From assembly GCA_028023455.1 (NCBI GenBank), contig JAQFVV010006215.1, positions 3,765,230 through 3,829,229 of the forward strand: DNA of 64,000 nucleotides, given 5' to 3'. Position 1 is the stretch's first letter. The number at the start of each line of letters is the position of its first letter. The stretch is from Epiperipatus broadwayi (Eukaryota > Onychophora > Udeonychophora > Euonychophora > Peripatidae). Positions 45,001-55,843 of the stretch are shown piece by piece. A model generated the notes under the pieces. That model worked only from the letters and a program-made list of their open reading frames with translations. It searched no databases and was not told where the DNA came from. A program made the translations under genes and the position numbers.

Positions 45001-45330
45001 GAAATATGAAGAGATGTATGTTAGAATTAACAAGAATATACCAAAATGAAATAGTTCGGTGAAAGAACAATAGGTATTATTGCTGTCATTTAAAGAAGAA
45101 ATTGAAATGGAGTTGGTTTGGACATATTTTTAGAACAGATGATAATAGATTTACAATTAAAATCTTAAACTGAAGCCAAAGATTGTAAAAGATCTAGAAG
45201 AAGATAAGTGAAATGGGTGGATAAAATAAGGAAATTTATTGGTGTAATGTGAAGAAGAAAGGCTAGAAAAAAAGAATTGAAGGATTCAGGAGAATTTGAA
45301 CCAAACTTCATATATAAATATATAAAATTT
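45001..45330 (+). pseudogene. RTE-like LINE C-terminal fragment
   Basis: Plus strand: LKWSWFGHIFRTDDNRFT, then a decayed K-R rich segment, matching the LRWFGH--RMDD-R C-terminus found in RTE/Jockey-like LINEs. Several stops. Confidence 0.55.
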
Positions 45331-45344
45331 CTACTATCTGCTGC

Positions 45345-45560
45345 CTTTAACAAAACAGCTCAGATGGTTAGAGCTTTTACCTTAAATTCAATATTAGAGA
45401 TTCTAAAGGTGTGAATTTGACTCCTGTGCTAATTCTGTCACCGGTCAGGCCAACAATACATGAACAAGAATGGACAATATTACTACTCAAAAGATTGTAT
45501 CATTACTAACCCATGTTGTCTATTTATGTATTATTACTAACAAGTTGTTTGTATTTGAAA
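45345..45560 (+). mobile_element. SINE-2, diverged plus copy
   Basis: tRNA-like head with AGCTCAGATGGTTAGAGC (box A region) and GTGTGAATTTGACTCC (decayed box B), then CTGTCACCGGTCAGGCC, matching the TTGTCACTGGTCAGGGC of the copies at 58.4-58.9 kb, and an ATTACTAAC... tail. Confidence 0.6.
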
Positions 45561-45807
45561 GGCTTAACTAAAGTTTAAAATTTTCTATACATTCAACATT
45601 TGCCGTAGTTGACAGAAATATTTCAACATATCACATTTTATTGTCTTTTTCTGAAAAAAATCATTTAAACATTATTTTAGTCTTTTAACATTTATCTTTA
45701 GTTCCACTTTTTCACCTGATAAATCTTGGTCATTTTCTGAAGTTCTGAAGCATTATTTCTCTGCAAAAGATAAATGATTTAAATAATCTTCATTTACTTT
45801 TATTTCC

Positions 45808-46260
45808 TTAGCATCTCATTTTAATCCACAAATTGTATATCCTTCTCAGTGTTAATTTTCTTAGTATCACCATGTAATCAAAATGTGACAATATCCTGCA
45901 CTGTATCTGATGAATCAATTCTTTAATCATTGTAGAAATGCTTATAGAATCAAATGCCTTTTTATAATCTAAAATTCCAAAGTATATTGACAACTCATAT
46001 TCATTAGTTCTTTTTATAATCTTTTCCCAATGCTCAAATGTGATTCACTGTGCTAAACCCTTTTAAATCTAGCTATTCTTTTGATTGGTTATAATTACCT
46101 TGGTAAAGATGTTGCATAGAACTGATAAAAAACTGATAGATCTGTAATTTCTATTATCTTCTTTATCATCTTTAAAAAATATCAATATCATTATTGTAGT
46201 CTTCCAATCAACTAGTATATCTTTATCATTTAGACACTTGATATGTAATTTTCCCAACAT
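45808..46260 (-). pseudogene. RTE-like reverse transcriptase fragment
   Basis: Two minus frames. 46260-46069 reads DWKTTIMILIFFKDDKEDNRNYRS then ISFLSVLCNIFTKVI, the K-GD---NYRPISLLSV-YKIF-K region of LINE RTs. 45993-45808 reads GILDYKKAFDSI, RT motif A with the first catalytic Asp. Motif B (GCP-SP) and motif C (YADD) are not found; the element is cut after motif A. Stops and frameshifts separate the parts. Confidence 0.7.
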
Positions 46261-46860
46261 TTTTTTCTATTTTGTCACTTGCTTCTTTTAAGATATCAAT
46301 TGTAATTCAATTATTTCCTGGAACGTTTTCATCATTATGGATTTAACTGCGTGCTTATTTCTTCATTTAAAATTATAGACAATCCAGAAGATTTAATATC
46401 TATAAGGAATACTTTGCCTTCTTGTTCTTTGTTACTATATAATTCTTTATAAACCTCTTATGCATACTTTATGGTATTATCTCTCTTTTTAGTAAAAGTT
46501 CGATCTTTTCTTTTTATTACAGAAATACCTGTTCTTCCAATATCAAGACATTATTATTCTTTTATATATTTCCTTGCCAGTTCACAATTATATTTTCTTA
46601 TATCATTCTTAAGCCTGTTTGTATCATTTTATAATGCTCTAGATATTCAATTTTTTGAAAATAATCATTTAAAAAAAATTATATCCCTTCTTTGTTCATG
46701 CATTATATTGACTCAATAGAAAACTTACTGGTAAATTGCTACTTCTGGTATTAGCTTTTTCGCAGTTATTAATAGGGTATCAGTTATCTTTATACTGATA
46801 TTATTCAAGTCTGAATCATCTTCAAAATCTGTTAACATTTTAAAACGATTGTTAAGTTTT

Positions 46861-46916
46861 TTTCTCATGTGTCATAGCATCATCAGGGAAGCGTTGCTGA
46901 CCTCTCGACCACCAAT
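46861..46916 (-). mobile_element. SINE-1, internally deleted copy
   Basis: On the minus strand it has TTGGTGGTCGAGAGGTCAGC followed almost directly by GATGATGCTATGACACATGA. The tRNA arms between (with box B) are missing. Flanked by the 12-bp duplication TTGTTAAGTTTT at 46849-46860 and 46917-46928, so it inserted in this shortened form. Confidence 0.7.
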
Positions 46917-47263
46917 TTGTTAAGTTTTAAATAAAATTCATTGGAATGTTTTTGAAGGATAGAAACATCAATTGTTAATATTAATTTTATTAATAATTTT
47001 CATTCTTCTAGTTTTGTATTACATCTCACTAATCATTAATTAATGATCAATTCCTGTGTTAAATCTATTAAGAACATTACAATCCTAAAATGAGTATTTT
47101 CTGATAGTCAAAATATAATTTAGATGATCACTTTTTGTGTTGAATCTATTAAAACCATTCCGATTGTAAAGTGAATATTTTCTGTTAGTCAAAATGTAAT
47201 TCAATTCTGCATGCCCATTTCCTTTCATTTTTTTCTTCAAAAAAAATAATTGATAACATATAG

Positions 47264-47906
47264 TTATTCTTTTTCTGTAAACTCCACAAATCTTTCACTT
47301 CTATCACCAAAATCAAATTTACTAATAACACTTTTATCTTTCAAAAATTTATCAATTCTTGTATTAAAGTCTTCCATAGCAATTTTAAAATATTGTTTGT
47401 CTGTCTGATCAAAAGCATTTTGTATATCCATATAAAAATCTTTTATTTTTCTATCACAAAGGGAACTTATTGGAGTATAAACTTGAATTATATACAATTG
47501 GTATCTTCTATTAACTTTGAACTAACATTATTTTGTCTGACATACTCAATCTAACCAATATTGTTATTTCACTTTTATTTATGTGAAATTTCACACCACC
47601 TGTGCTTCCAATATTTGCATTTTCACAGAAACGTAAACACTTTTTAATCAATTGTCTATTTATCCTTTCTTTTAACTTCATGAAGTCCAAAAATTTCTCA
47701 TTTAATATTACACAATTTTCTTCCAATTCATGCAAATTTTCTTCACTTGTATCTAAATAAAGGATCACAATAGAAAGACAGCGTGGGTTCACAATCAAGG
47801 GATACAAACTTTCTTCATTTGAAAATGATCTGCAGTAATAAGTATCTAAATAAAGGATCATCATTGGATGGCAGCCTAGCTTCACCATCAGGGTATTTTT
47901 TAACAA
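47264..47906 (-). pseudogene. RTE-like APE/EEP endonuclease fragment
   Basis: Frames 47906-47511 and 47497-47264 on the minus strand. The first contains EENLHELEENCVILNEKFLD and GGVKFHINKS. The second contains IQVYTPISS, KDFYMDIQNAFD, MEDFNTRI (the GDFN motif with G changed to E) and FGDRSERFVEF. This order is that of the endonuclease/exonuclease/phosphatase domain in RTE-like LINEs and host proteins derived from them. A frameshift separates the two pieces. Confidence 0.65.
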
Positions 47907-47960
47907 TTTCCATCCTTCCCACCTATCACTTTGGTTGGTGTCTTTATAATCTCTTGGAAA

Positions 47961-48848
47961 TAAGAGTCATAATTTGGTTTTGCCTGTCATGATTGCTAAT
48001 ATCTTTAAGAAAGTTAAATCACTTATACATTTACTCTGATTTAAAAAAAAACCCTAATAATTTAATTAAGAACTTTCAGATAACTGAGAAGGATTATGGT
48101 TATTTTGGATTTTAATCTCAGAGATAAAATGGCAATAAACTGACCATGCTATCTGATTGACATTAGTAAACAGCCCAACATTGTTCATTTCTTAATTTAA
48201 AAATCATATAGTAATAACAGCTGCAATGACAAAATTATAAAAAGTGAACATTAAGAATTTACCCTGCTATTAGACGGTTGAAAATTGATTGAGTAAAGCC
48301 ACGTGAAGACTGCAAAGTAGAAGTAAAATTTTGCAGTTTTATATTTAATATAAACAATGCAAGACAAATGACAAATTATATTTTAGATGCATTAGTTAGT
48401 TTATTATGTATAATATTTAAAACCATTGTTTTAATAATACGTGCTTTTGTAGTAGATGACATACATTCCTGCCTAGCATTTGACAATATGTATTCACTTA
48501 CGGTAGTAATTGCTTATATTTACATGTTTGTCATTTAAATGCCTGTTTAAAGTTTTAAATAAAAAGGAATTCTTTACTTTGTTAATTAGAATCAATCTGT
48601 TTAATACAAGAATATTTTAAAATTGATTAAGATTCACTCCTCTGGCTAAAAGTATTCATGACACCCTCTTTGTAATCAAAGAGAACTTAATGAAGGAGTT
48701 GACCACATCTTTATTATACTATTATCAAATGTTAAGTGAGATAGCATGCCATTTACTTCAAGGACAGTTACTATTTAAAGAATAGTTTTAAATCTTATAT
48801 ATATATACACCCATAAATAAAATGTCCATGAATTAAAAACTATTGTAA
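47961..48848. other. Unassigned DNA
   Basis: 48630-48780 on the plus strand is open for about 45 codons (FTPLAKSIHDTLFVIKENL...), perhaps a relic of a coding element, but no family could be assigned. Confidence 0.3.
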
Positions 48849-49012
48849 TAAAAATAATAAATATAATGGTAATTAATTATTATATACAGTCTTTCAATCT
48901 GCAGAAGTACTTTCAGTTAATTCCTTAACCTCCTCAACTGTTTTTAAATTACTTCTGCAGATTGAAAGACTATATATAATAGGTAATCACCATTATATTT
49001 ATTATTTTTATT
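48849..49012. repeat. Inverted pair of Penelope-like 3' ends
   Basis: GTCTTTCAATCTGCAGAAGT (48892-48911) is followed about 40 bp later by its reverse complement, and the flanking AAATATAATGGT / ACCATTATATTT blocks also mirror. Each arm matches the 3' end of the Penelope-like copy at 34348-34410. Confidence 0.65.
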
Positions 49013-49719
49013 GTTTTTTTATATATATTACATTACAATGTTTCTGTTTTAATAAATGTTGTAATGTGGTTAAATTAGTTCAATCCATTATGAAATATGA
49101 ATTCTGATGCATTGATAAATTAAACACTACATAATACCAACAAAACATCACAAGACTTCTATTGAAAATTATTTTTAAATAGAAAATCTTTTTCTCCTAT
49201 TACAGTTCTACCACCTTGGGTAATCTTGAATAATCAATAGATATCAGTGTTTTCTAAATTAATATTCAATGATATTCTAGCCACATTCCATATTAGTTTC
49301 TAGTTGATAGCCTTCATCAGTGAAAGTTTTGATTTAATATATCTTTCCTCTAATAGTCATCACTTCTTTTTTTTAAATTATTATTGGCCTGAAATTCAAA
49401 AACATTTTAAAAGTTTGAATCTATATAACTATACAATTAAATTGTCTTAGATTCAAAATATTAAAATTTGTTAGAATTTTAGTCTGATAGTTTGATAATT
49501 AAAAAGGAGGAAAAGGTGCATTTAGATTTACAAAATCTAGGTGCATCTGATCCAAATCCAAACTTTTTAAGGTGAAAGTCATAAGCTAAAAACTAGTCAG
49601 GGAATACAGATAGGATTTTATTGGATAGTGATTCATTAAGTGCTATCATTTGGCATCTATTAATTACTCATTCTTAGACAAGGGTGGGAGAAATGGTGTA
49701 GGAAACCTAAATGTTCTAT
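49013..49719. other. AT-rich with repeat J relic
   Basis: 49085-49125 resembles part of repeat J. Otherwise unassigned. Confidence 0.35.
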
Positions 49720-50040
49720 TTAAATATTACATCATTTATATGCACAACTGCTAAACTATTCAAGCTTCTTAATCTACAGGTCATAGCAAGGTATATAAAT
49801 AAAAAATCAGACTACTATCTTTATATGGATGTTCAGATATTCCAAATCTTTATTTAGTTCATCTGAACATTGGAAGCTGTTTAAAAAAAAAAATGCATAT
49901 ATAATGAAAAAAATCTGATCTGGACAATCTTATATCAGATAATAACTTACAATTTAATAAAAATTTTCAGAGAAGGCACTGCAAATCTAAAAAATTTGAT
50001 TGGTTAAAGTATATCTCAGATTTATCACTTTATTATACAC
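49720..50040 (+). repeat. Repeat J, diverged copy
   Basis: Matches 43330-43620 in order (ACTGCTAAA, GTATATAAA, AGATATTCCAAAT, TTTCAGAGAA, TTGATTGG). Confidence 0.45.
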
Positions 50041-51094
50041 ATGAGCGCGCAAAAGCCCACAAACTTTTACATAACTGGTAAGAAAATCGTATAAGAATAA
50101 TTATAGTTGCAAAAATAAATTAATTATTAGTCTTTTAGTTTCTCTTTTAGGTCTCCTGGTTAGATATGCCTTCTCAATTACGATATAAACAATCATTAAA
50201 TCAAACTTAATATAAAATAAATATAAAACCGAGTGATAACGGATTACATTGGTTAAAACTTTTTCTGTTATGCCTGCGTGCCCTTGATGTCGAAATTATA
50301 TTTCCAATGCACTTATTAAGATGCAATTTTGTTTCGCTAATTAACTTACTTTAATAATCATAATATATATATATATTATTGATTTGGTAAGCAATTTAAT
50401 CGCTTTAAATATTTCTTTATTAAGTAGTTGGTTATTAATTTAAGTGCTGATTTATAAAGATAATAATTTGTTTACCAAAATATTTCTTAATGGACTATTT
50501 GCAATAAATACATGGATTTTTTTTATTTCAGATTTAATTTTTTTTGTTGTTAAAAAACATTATTATTAATAAACTATGTATAAATATTAACATATTTACG
50601 TAGAATTAATAGGTGTTCCATATGACAAAAACGCAACCGTAATAGTATGGGTAACACATTAGGTTATTACTCTCTAATTAAGTGTTTTCGAAAATTGAAG
50701 GGTGACATGTTTTAGAATTACACAATTATGATAATTAAATTGAAAGAGAGTCTAGAAATGTATTTGTAAGGTTAAAATCTGATGAGGAATGTCAATTGAA
50801 ATAAATGTTTAAGCTATTAGAGAGCACAACTGAGATAGATTGTTGATTGCCAAGTTTTGATCATAATGTTTCTAGCTAAAAATTTGAGCTAATAAAGATA
50901 CGAATTAAATCATTCTTTTTTTTAGTATATTATATTTTTTATTGTCAATTATTTTGGAACAGAGTACGAGCCACATAGTTTTTTAATGTATGAATTATTT
51001 CATACAAACAATGTACTTAAATATTCAGATTGACCGTAGGTCAACATGGGTGTGACAAGAATCTCGGCGTCAGGGTGGTCTTTGAGCGTTCCAT
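50041..51094. other. AT-rich, nothing supported
   Basis: No feature supported. A short GC-richer patch near 51040-51090 (GGTGTGACAAGAATCTCGGC) is unexplained. Confidence 0.35.
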
Positions 51095-51372
51095 CATCAG
51101 ATTTTTAATTGGATGGACGGTTGAAGAGTTGGAGTAAGGAGTAGATTGAAGCTTGTCCATTAAAGTATGAAGATTGGCTATCTTAATATAAATCTGAGCA
51201 CTTATAGCATATATGTGTAGAGATGGTAATCTGGAGCAACTGATGATTGCTGGTTTAGCATGAAATACGTCTATTGGTGATTATTTATCTTTTCGACATA
51301 TATGTGTTCAAGTGTATCAGTGTTATGAGATAGAGTGGAGAGTGGTGTGAAAGTCTGGGCTTATATACCCTA
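51095..51372 (+). mobile_element. Hammerhead repeat R1, single plus copy
   Basis: Complete unit from CATCATCAGATTTTTAATTG to TCTGGGCTTATATACCCT, where the B-box-like end has decayed. Contains the hammerhead at 51235-51278. Confidence 0.7.
51235..51278 (+). ncRNA. Hammerhead ribozyme, conserved core intact
   Basis: CTGATGA (51240-51246); stem II TGCT/AGCA with GGTTT loop and one U-U mismatch nearest the core; GAA (51262-51264); ATACGTCT as stem III with one mismatch; A51273 as the cleavage base; TTGGT as the second stem I strand, pairing with AGCAA except for one G-G. All CTGATGA/GAA core bases and the A-U closing stem III are present. Confidence 0.65.
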
Positions 51373-52168
51373 TATATTAAATATTATTTAAGAAAAACAG
51401 CATACGTTTTATTTTTTTATCTTTTACATCTACACTAATAAATATTAATTATTGGCATAGATATATTTATTAAAATATATAAAATTTTATAGATGTATCC
51501 CTGATGTACACATGGATATCTAAATAAATCCCTACTATGTGAATCCTGGCAGAACAGGATTATGGAATCTAAATGATGGTCATTCTATTATCATCAACGA
51601 TGGGACCAAGCATCAGAAAAGTTACCAATGAAATGGACTAACTAGCACAGAATAACTCTACAGTTTAAATTAAATCTAATAAATATATCAGAAGAATAAC
51701 CGGTATCTACATAAAATAGTCGTGATATGAACAAATAATTTTTCTTCACTTGTTTTAGAGAGGCAGAAAAAAGATCTTCCCCCCTTTTTTTTTCTCACGA
51801 CAATCCATTTTTGCTATTACTTAATCCTATTTTATACATTTCCTAAATATAGATTTTTAAAATTTGTGTTTTATATATATTCTTCATCGCCTTTCTGGCT
51901 GATCTAAAACTCGAAATTCCAGCAATAAATAACCAACCATTTGTTTTCAATATATATTATCATGTTATTTGTTCAATGACTTGCAGTATGATAATGATGG
52001 GAAAGAAAATTTTATTACTCTAATGATAATTGATATTATTCAATTAGTTGAATGCACCGTTCTTATAGTAACACTCGGGTGGCAACAAGATCTTTAATCA
52101 CAATGATGAAATCACAATAATGACATCCATCGCAGAAAAGTTAGGTATCTCTTGACAGAATGTCTTTG
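51373..52168. other. Unassigned flank of LTR element
   Basis: No feature supported. Confidence 0.35.
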
Positions 52169-52173
52169 GAATA
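52169..52173. repeat. Target site duplication (left) of Gypsy element
   Basis: GAATA, identical to 55965-55969 directly after the 3' LTR. Confidence 0.75.
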
Positions 52174-52872
52174 TGATGAATAATATATATAAAATTAATC
52201 AAATGCTTATTTATGATAAAGAAAAAGAAATACTGAAATAGTTAAGAATAAATTAAAGTATGTGCGTCTATTAACACAAATAACACATATTAGATATTAA
52301 ACTAATTAAAGAAAATTTAACTTAATAGATCAGCCATACTAATAAACTTTTTAAATAGATCCGTTGATAAATCCGAATAAATTTCAATCCAACTACTGAT
52401 TAAATTCCAGACAAGAATTAATTTGAAAAAAGTCTTTTATTAAGAACTATTGTTATACTAAAAACTTAATGTGGATTGAGGCATTAGCATGGGACCACCA
52501 CGTGATGAAAAGACACCAACTAATCAGCATATAGGAACTGGGGGGGGGGGGCATGAAAAAAGTGATAATGGTTCAAGAAAAAGGAAAGTGCAAAAAACTT
52601 ACTTGATGAGTGGAGCCATCGAAGAATAGATGTGTTTTTCCACTGGCATTGTTGCCAGCTTTTAGCTTCACCTGGCCTCTGGAGAACTTATCTCCTAATG
52701 CATCACTAGATACTCGGGAGACTGCAGAGTCAGGTCGCTTGTATGTATATAATTATATGTATTTAGAATGTATATAATCAGTTATTTATATAACCGTTTG
52801 TCATAACTAACTTACATCAACTTAATTATAATTGCAATCCCGCAGTAAATTAGGTCACCACTGGACACAGCA
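52174..52872 (+). repeat. 5' LTR
   Basis: 699 bp, TGATGAATAA...ACACAGCA. Aligns along its whole length with the 3' LTR, with numerous substitutions indicating an old insertion. A G run at about 52541-52552 differs from the 3' LTR (GGCGGGAGC). Confidence 0.85.
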
Positions 52873-52954
52873 ACTGACACAGTCAATGTGAATGAACCTC
52901 AATGGTTGATAATTCAATCAAAAATACTGTAATGCAGCCACAATATCAGCATTT

Positions 52955-53470
52955 GACATTGGAGAGGCAAGTGAATGGCCCCTCTATGTTCAACAAATTG
53001 AAAAACTCTTAGTTATAAATAGAATAAAAGACAACAAAACTAAAACTGCAACATTATTGTGCTATGTGGGAAAAAATGTCATACAAATTGCAAATAGACT
53101 GGCTGAACTGAAAATGACAGAATATTTAATGTTCCAGCAGATCAAAGAACAATTAGTCGAATACTTCAACTCCATTGAGTCTAGACACATTTCCAGACTC
53201 CACTTCAGAAACCACCGGCAAGGAAAAAATAAATGGACACAAGAATATGACATGGCCATGCGAGAACTAGCAAAAACTGAGAATATGAATTGTACTTGGA
53301 AGCTCTCCTCGAACAAATTTTATGTGGAATGGCTAGTGACTCCTTGAGACAATAGTTATTAGCAAACAAGGACAATAACTACAAGGAAGCCATCAAGCAT
53401 GGGATAACTCATAAGCTCATGTTAATGCAGGCTAAAGAATTAACAGCCATTAGAATAGCAGACAGTGATC
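52955..53470 (+). pseudogene. Gypsy gag (capsid) fragment
   Basis: A decayed gag region. Before the 53057 frame start the translation continues upstream with GEASEWPLYVQQIEKLL, so the frame lacks its own start. Then LLCYVGKNVIQIANRLAEL, the Y-x-x-L/F-N-S-like segment, FRNHRQGKNKWTQEYDMAMREL and, after the end of the frame at 53347, more gag with an in-frame stop. This is the typical retrotransposon gag capsid with its helical Trp/Leu-rich pattern. No complete protein is possible. Confidence 0.7.
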
Positions 53471-53534
53471 CCTACATAATACACGGTTGAAAATTGGACA
53501 GAAGTGCACCCCATAATACTAGCACAATGCAGAA

Positions 53535-53670
53535 TGGAAAAAGCAAAGTTAATTGTTTTTGTTGCACTTTAAAATATGATACAGGTCCACTAAGTGTTTC
53601 TATAAAGATCAACAATGTAACAACTGTAAAAAATCGGCCATTTAGAAAAAATGTGCCATACAAAGAAATT
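53535..53670 (+). pseudogene. Nucleocapsid zinc-knuckle relic
   Basis: In one frame KCFYKDQQCNNCKKSAI is followed by a stop and then KKCA. This matches C-x2-C-x4-H-x4-C with the His lost. The overlapping frame 53494-53676 is a shadow or frameshifted reading. Confidence 0.5.
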
Positions 53671-53775
53671 TGCTGATCACATAGAAGAAAACAGCCAGGA
53701 GGGTTGCACCAAAGAAAAACTTACCCAAGGAGAGTTTTCACTAATTAATAATGTGTCATTGAATCATAATCAAAA

Positions 53776-54140
53776 ATGGGAATCCCAGTCAAAATCTTCG
53801 GGAAAATGAGGCTGAGAGAAATTGATTGCGGTAGCAGCGTGTCTCTCATGTCTCTTAGAGATTGTAAATCCATCATGGCTGAGATGAAACAACTCCCTAA
53901 GCTACTTCATTCAACTCTTAAAGCTTGTGATGTCAACAGAAACACCATTAAAATTACACACCTAATCGCGGCTCCTGTCATGACTATTAATGCCAAAAAA
54001 TGGAAATTACCATTATTTATTTTCCAGGTTTAGATAAACCCCATCATTGGTCATGAATGGGTCAAGGAATTGGGAATCAAAATATATACAGGTAAAAATA
54101 GGGATATATACAAACTTAATAATCAGGGAGTACAGACCAC
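53776..54140 (+). pseudogene. Gypsy aspartic protease, mutated active site
   Basis: The frame beginning at 53776 carries a retropepsin-like segment: EIDCGSSVSLMS at residues 15-26, where the DTGS active site reads DCGS (D17 kept, Thr changed to Cys). Near the end LPLFIFQV is followed after the stop at 54033 by NPIIGHEWVKELGIKIY, the usual C-terminal part of Gypsy proteases before the RT. The protease normally cuts the Gag-Pol polyprotein. Active-site change and stop suggest inactivity. Confidence 0.65.
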
Positions 54141-54287
54141 CTTCATGCAAAATCAACTCCAACAAGGGATGATCCCCCAAATTGGGTTTGGAAAGCAAAA
54201 CCCCTATTAAATCTACCTCTTGGACTGCAGACAAAACTAGACAGTGTGGTGTCATCTGTAGATGCAAAATCACCCACAGAAATAAAA

Positions 54288-54658
54288 ACAAATTTACAGT
54301 GTCTGGGTCAAACTAAATCAGAATAAAAAGTGGACCAATGGAGAAGTGGTACATCACCTGAGTAAACAAGTTGTAGCCATCTGGATTACAGATGGAAGAG
54401 TGTTTTGCAAGTACATAAATCAACTATGGAAAAATAACATCAAATTTACTATAGAAGTCAAAAGCGAAGCTGAAATGGAAAATTTACACACTGGGGATAA
54501 CTTAGTAAAGTCTCCAAATAGTGACAATATGGCAGCTTTTGAAACCACCACCCCCTTTGTCCTACGCAGGAGAGAAAAATTCCTGCCCACTTCAGCAACT
54601 ATGCTCTCAATTCAGATTCCAGAAAATGCAAACCTTCTGATCTCTGAACTGGGGGAGG
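54288..54658 (+). pseudogene. Gypsy integrase C-terminal end
   Basis: Reads YSVWVKLNQNKKWTNGEVVH then HLSKQVVAIWITDGRVFCKY and INQL: the GDxVWV...W-G-V---L...V---DGR--KRHINQLR end of Gypsy integrases. It then runs through a Ser/Thr/Pro-rich tail to the polypurine tract. It follows the protease by only about 150 bp, whereas a full element has about 3 kb of pol here, so a large deletion is certain. The HHCC and DDE integrase domains are missing. Confidence 0.7.
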
Positions 54659-55304
54659 TGCTGAGTACATGTATATATATTAAATTAATCATGCATATTT
54701 ATGGCAAAGAAAAAAAAGATTGAAATAGCTAATAATAAATTAAAGTATGTGTTTTTATCAATGCAAATAACACATATTAAATATTAAACTAATTAAACGA
54801 AATTTAACTTAAAAGATCAGCCATAATGATAAACTTTTTAAAATAGTTCTGTTGACAAATTCAGTTAAATTCCAGTCCGATTATTGAGTAAATTCCAGAC
54901 AAAATTAATTTGAAAAATGACTTTAATTAAATAAATAAGAAGTATTTTTATACTAAAATCTTTATTGAGGCATTAGCATAGAACCACCATGTGGTGAAGA
55001 GACACCAACCAATCAGCATATAGCAACTGGCGGGAGCGCAAAAAAGAGTGATTATGGTGCAAGAGAAAGGAGAGTGAAAAAACTTATTTGCTGAGAGAAA
55101 CCCTCGAAGAACGAATGTGTTTTTCTACTGGCAAACTGTTGGCAGCTTTTTGCTTCATCTGGCCTCTGGAGAACTTATCTCCTGATGCATTACTAGATAC
55201 TCAGGAGACTGCAGAGTCAGGTCATTTGTGTGTATATCATTATATGTGTTTATAATGTATATAATCAGTTATTTATATAACCGATTGTTGTCATAACTAA
55301 CTTA

Positions 55305-55843
55305 GTTTCAAAACATTTTATTAATGAATTACATTGTATATATTAGGTATTTAGATACATATTGTTTTAAAGGTCAATAGTTTTGAGTGTTGAGTCTTTT
55401 GGTGCTGAGGTTTATAAATCAATTTGATCCATAACTTATGTTTTGGATAGTTTTGGTATTTGGAACAATTTCAAGGTTTCATCATATAGAAATTTTGATG
55501 AGAGTATTAAGTCTTTATTTCTAATTTTGTTGATGAGGTTGATAAATGTGAGGTCTGGATTAGGAGGTGGAGAGGTGAAAACTGTCTTGCATCGAACACT
55601 CCAGATGGTGTGAGTCAGAAAAATAGATAGTCTAATAATTGGGAAGTGTCTACTCTGGATGGAGTCTTTTATTGAGAGTATTTTATAATAGTCAATCTTT
55701 GAACCGTGAAAAATGAGCATCCTTATGTTTGTAAGACTGGTACATGATTTTATAATATGGTCAAAGGTTTCTTCTTGTGTTTTGCAGATTGGACATATAG
55801 GGTCCACTTTGTTTAGAAATCTTTTATAATGTAAAAAATAGTT
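55305..55843 (-). mobile_element. LINE 3' fragment nested in the 3' LTR
   Basis: Inserted on the minus strand between 12-bp duplications ATAACTAACTTA (55293-55304 and 55844-55855). The 3' end (at 55305) contains AATAAA but no poly-A tail. Carries an ORF2 C-terminal fragment. It belongs to a different LINE family from the CR1 and RTE copies in this window. Confidence 0.75.
55436..55807 (-). pseudogene. LINE ORF2 C-terminal fragment with zinc cluster
   Basis: A 123-codon uninterrupted frame on the minus strand. Residues 1-18 read MDPICPICKTQEETFDHI followed by IKSC: the C5-x2-C8, H17, C22 cluster of LINE ORF2 C-termini. A helical segment with KDSIQSRHFPIIRLSIFLTH and a basic end follow. The frame is intact within the insert, which supports a younger insertion than the host LTR element. 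No RT domain is included, so the clade is not assigned. It cannot act alone. Confidence 0.65.

Larger units (their letters stand above)
45700..47960 (-). mobile_element. RTE-like LINE, degraded, minus strand
   Basis: Read right to left: start of the endonuclease (LYLDTSEENLHELEE, GGVKFHINKS; about 47900-47560), the rest of the EEP domain (47497-47264), a decayed linker, and the reverse transcriptase N-terminal half (46260-45808). The RT ends early. A SINE-1 fragment is inserted at 46861-46916. The 3' half of a similar LINE lies in opposite orientation at 44.6-45.3 kb. Confidence 0.65.

Noticed and set aside
53062-53316. Minus-strand ORF opposite gag
   Set aside because: Shadow of the plus-strand gag frame.
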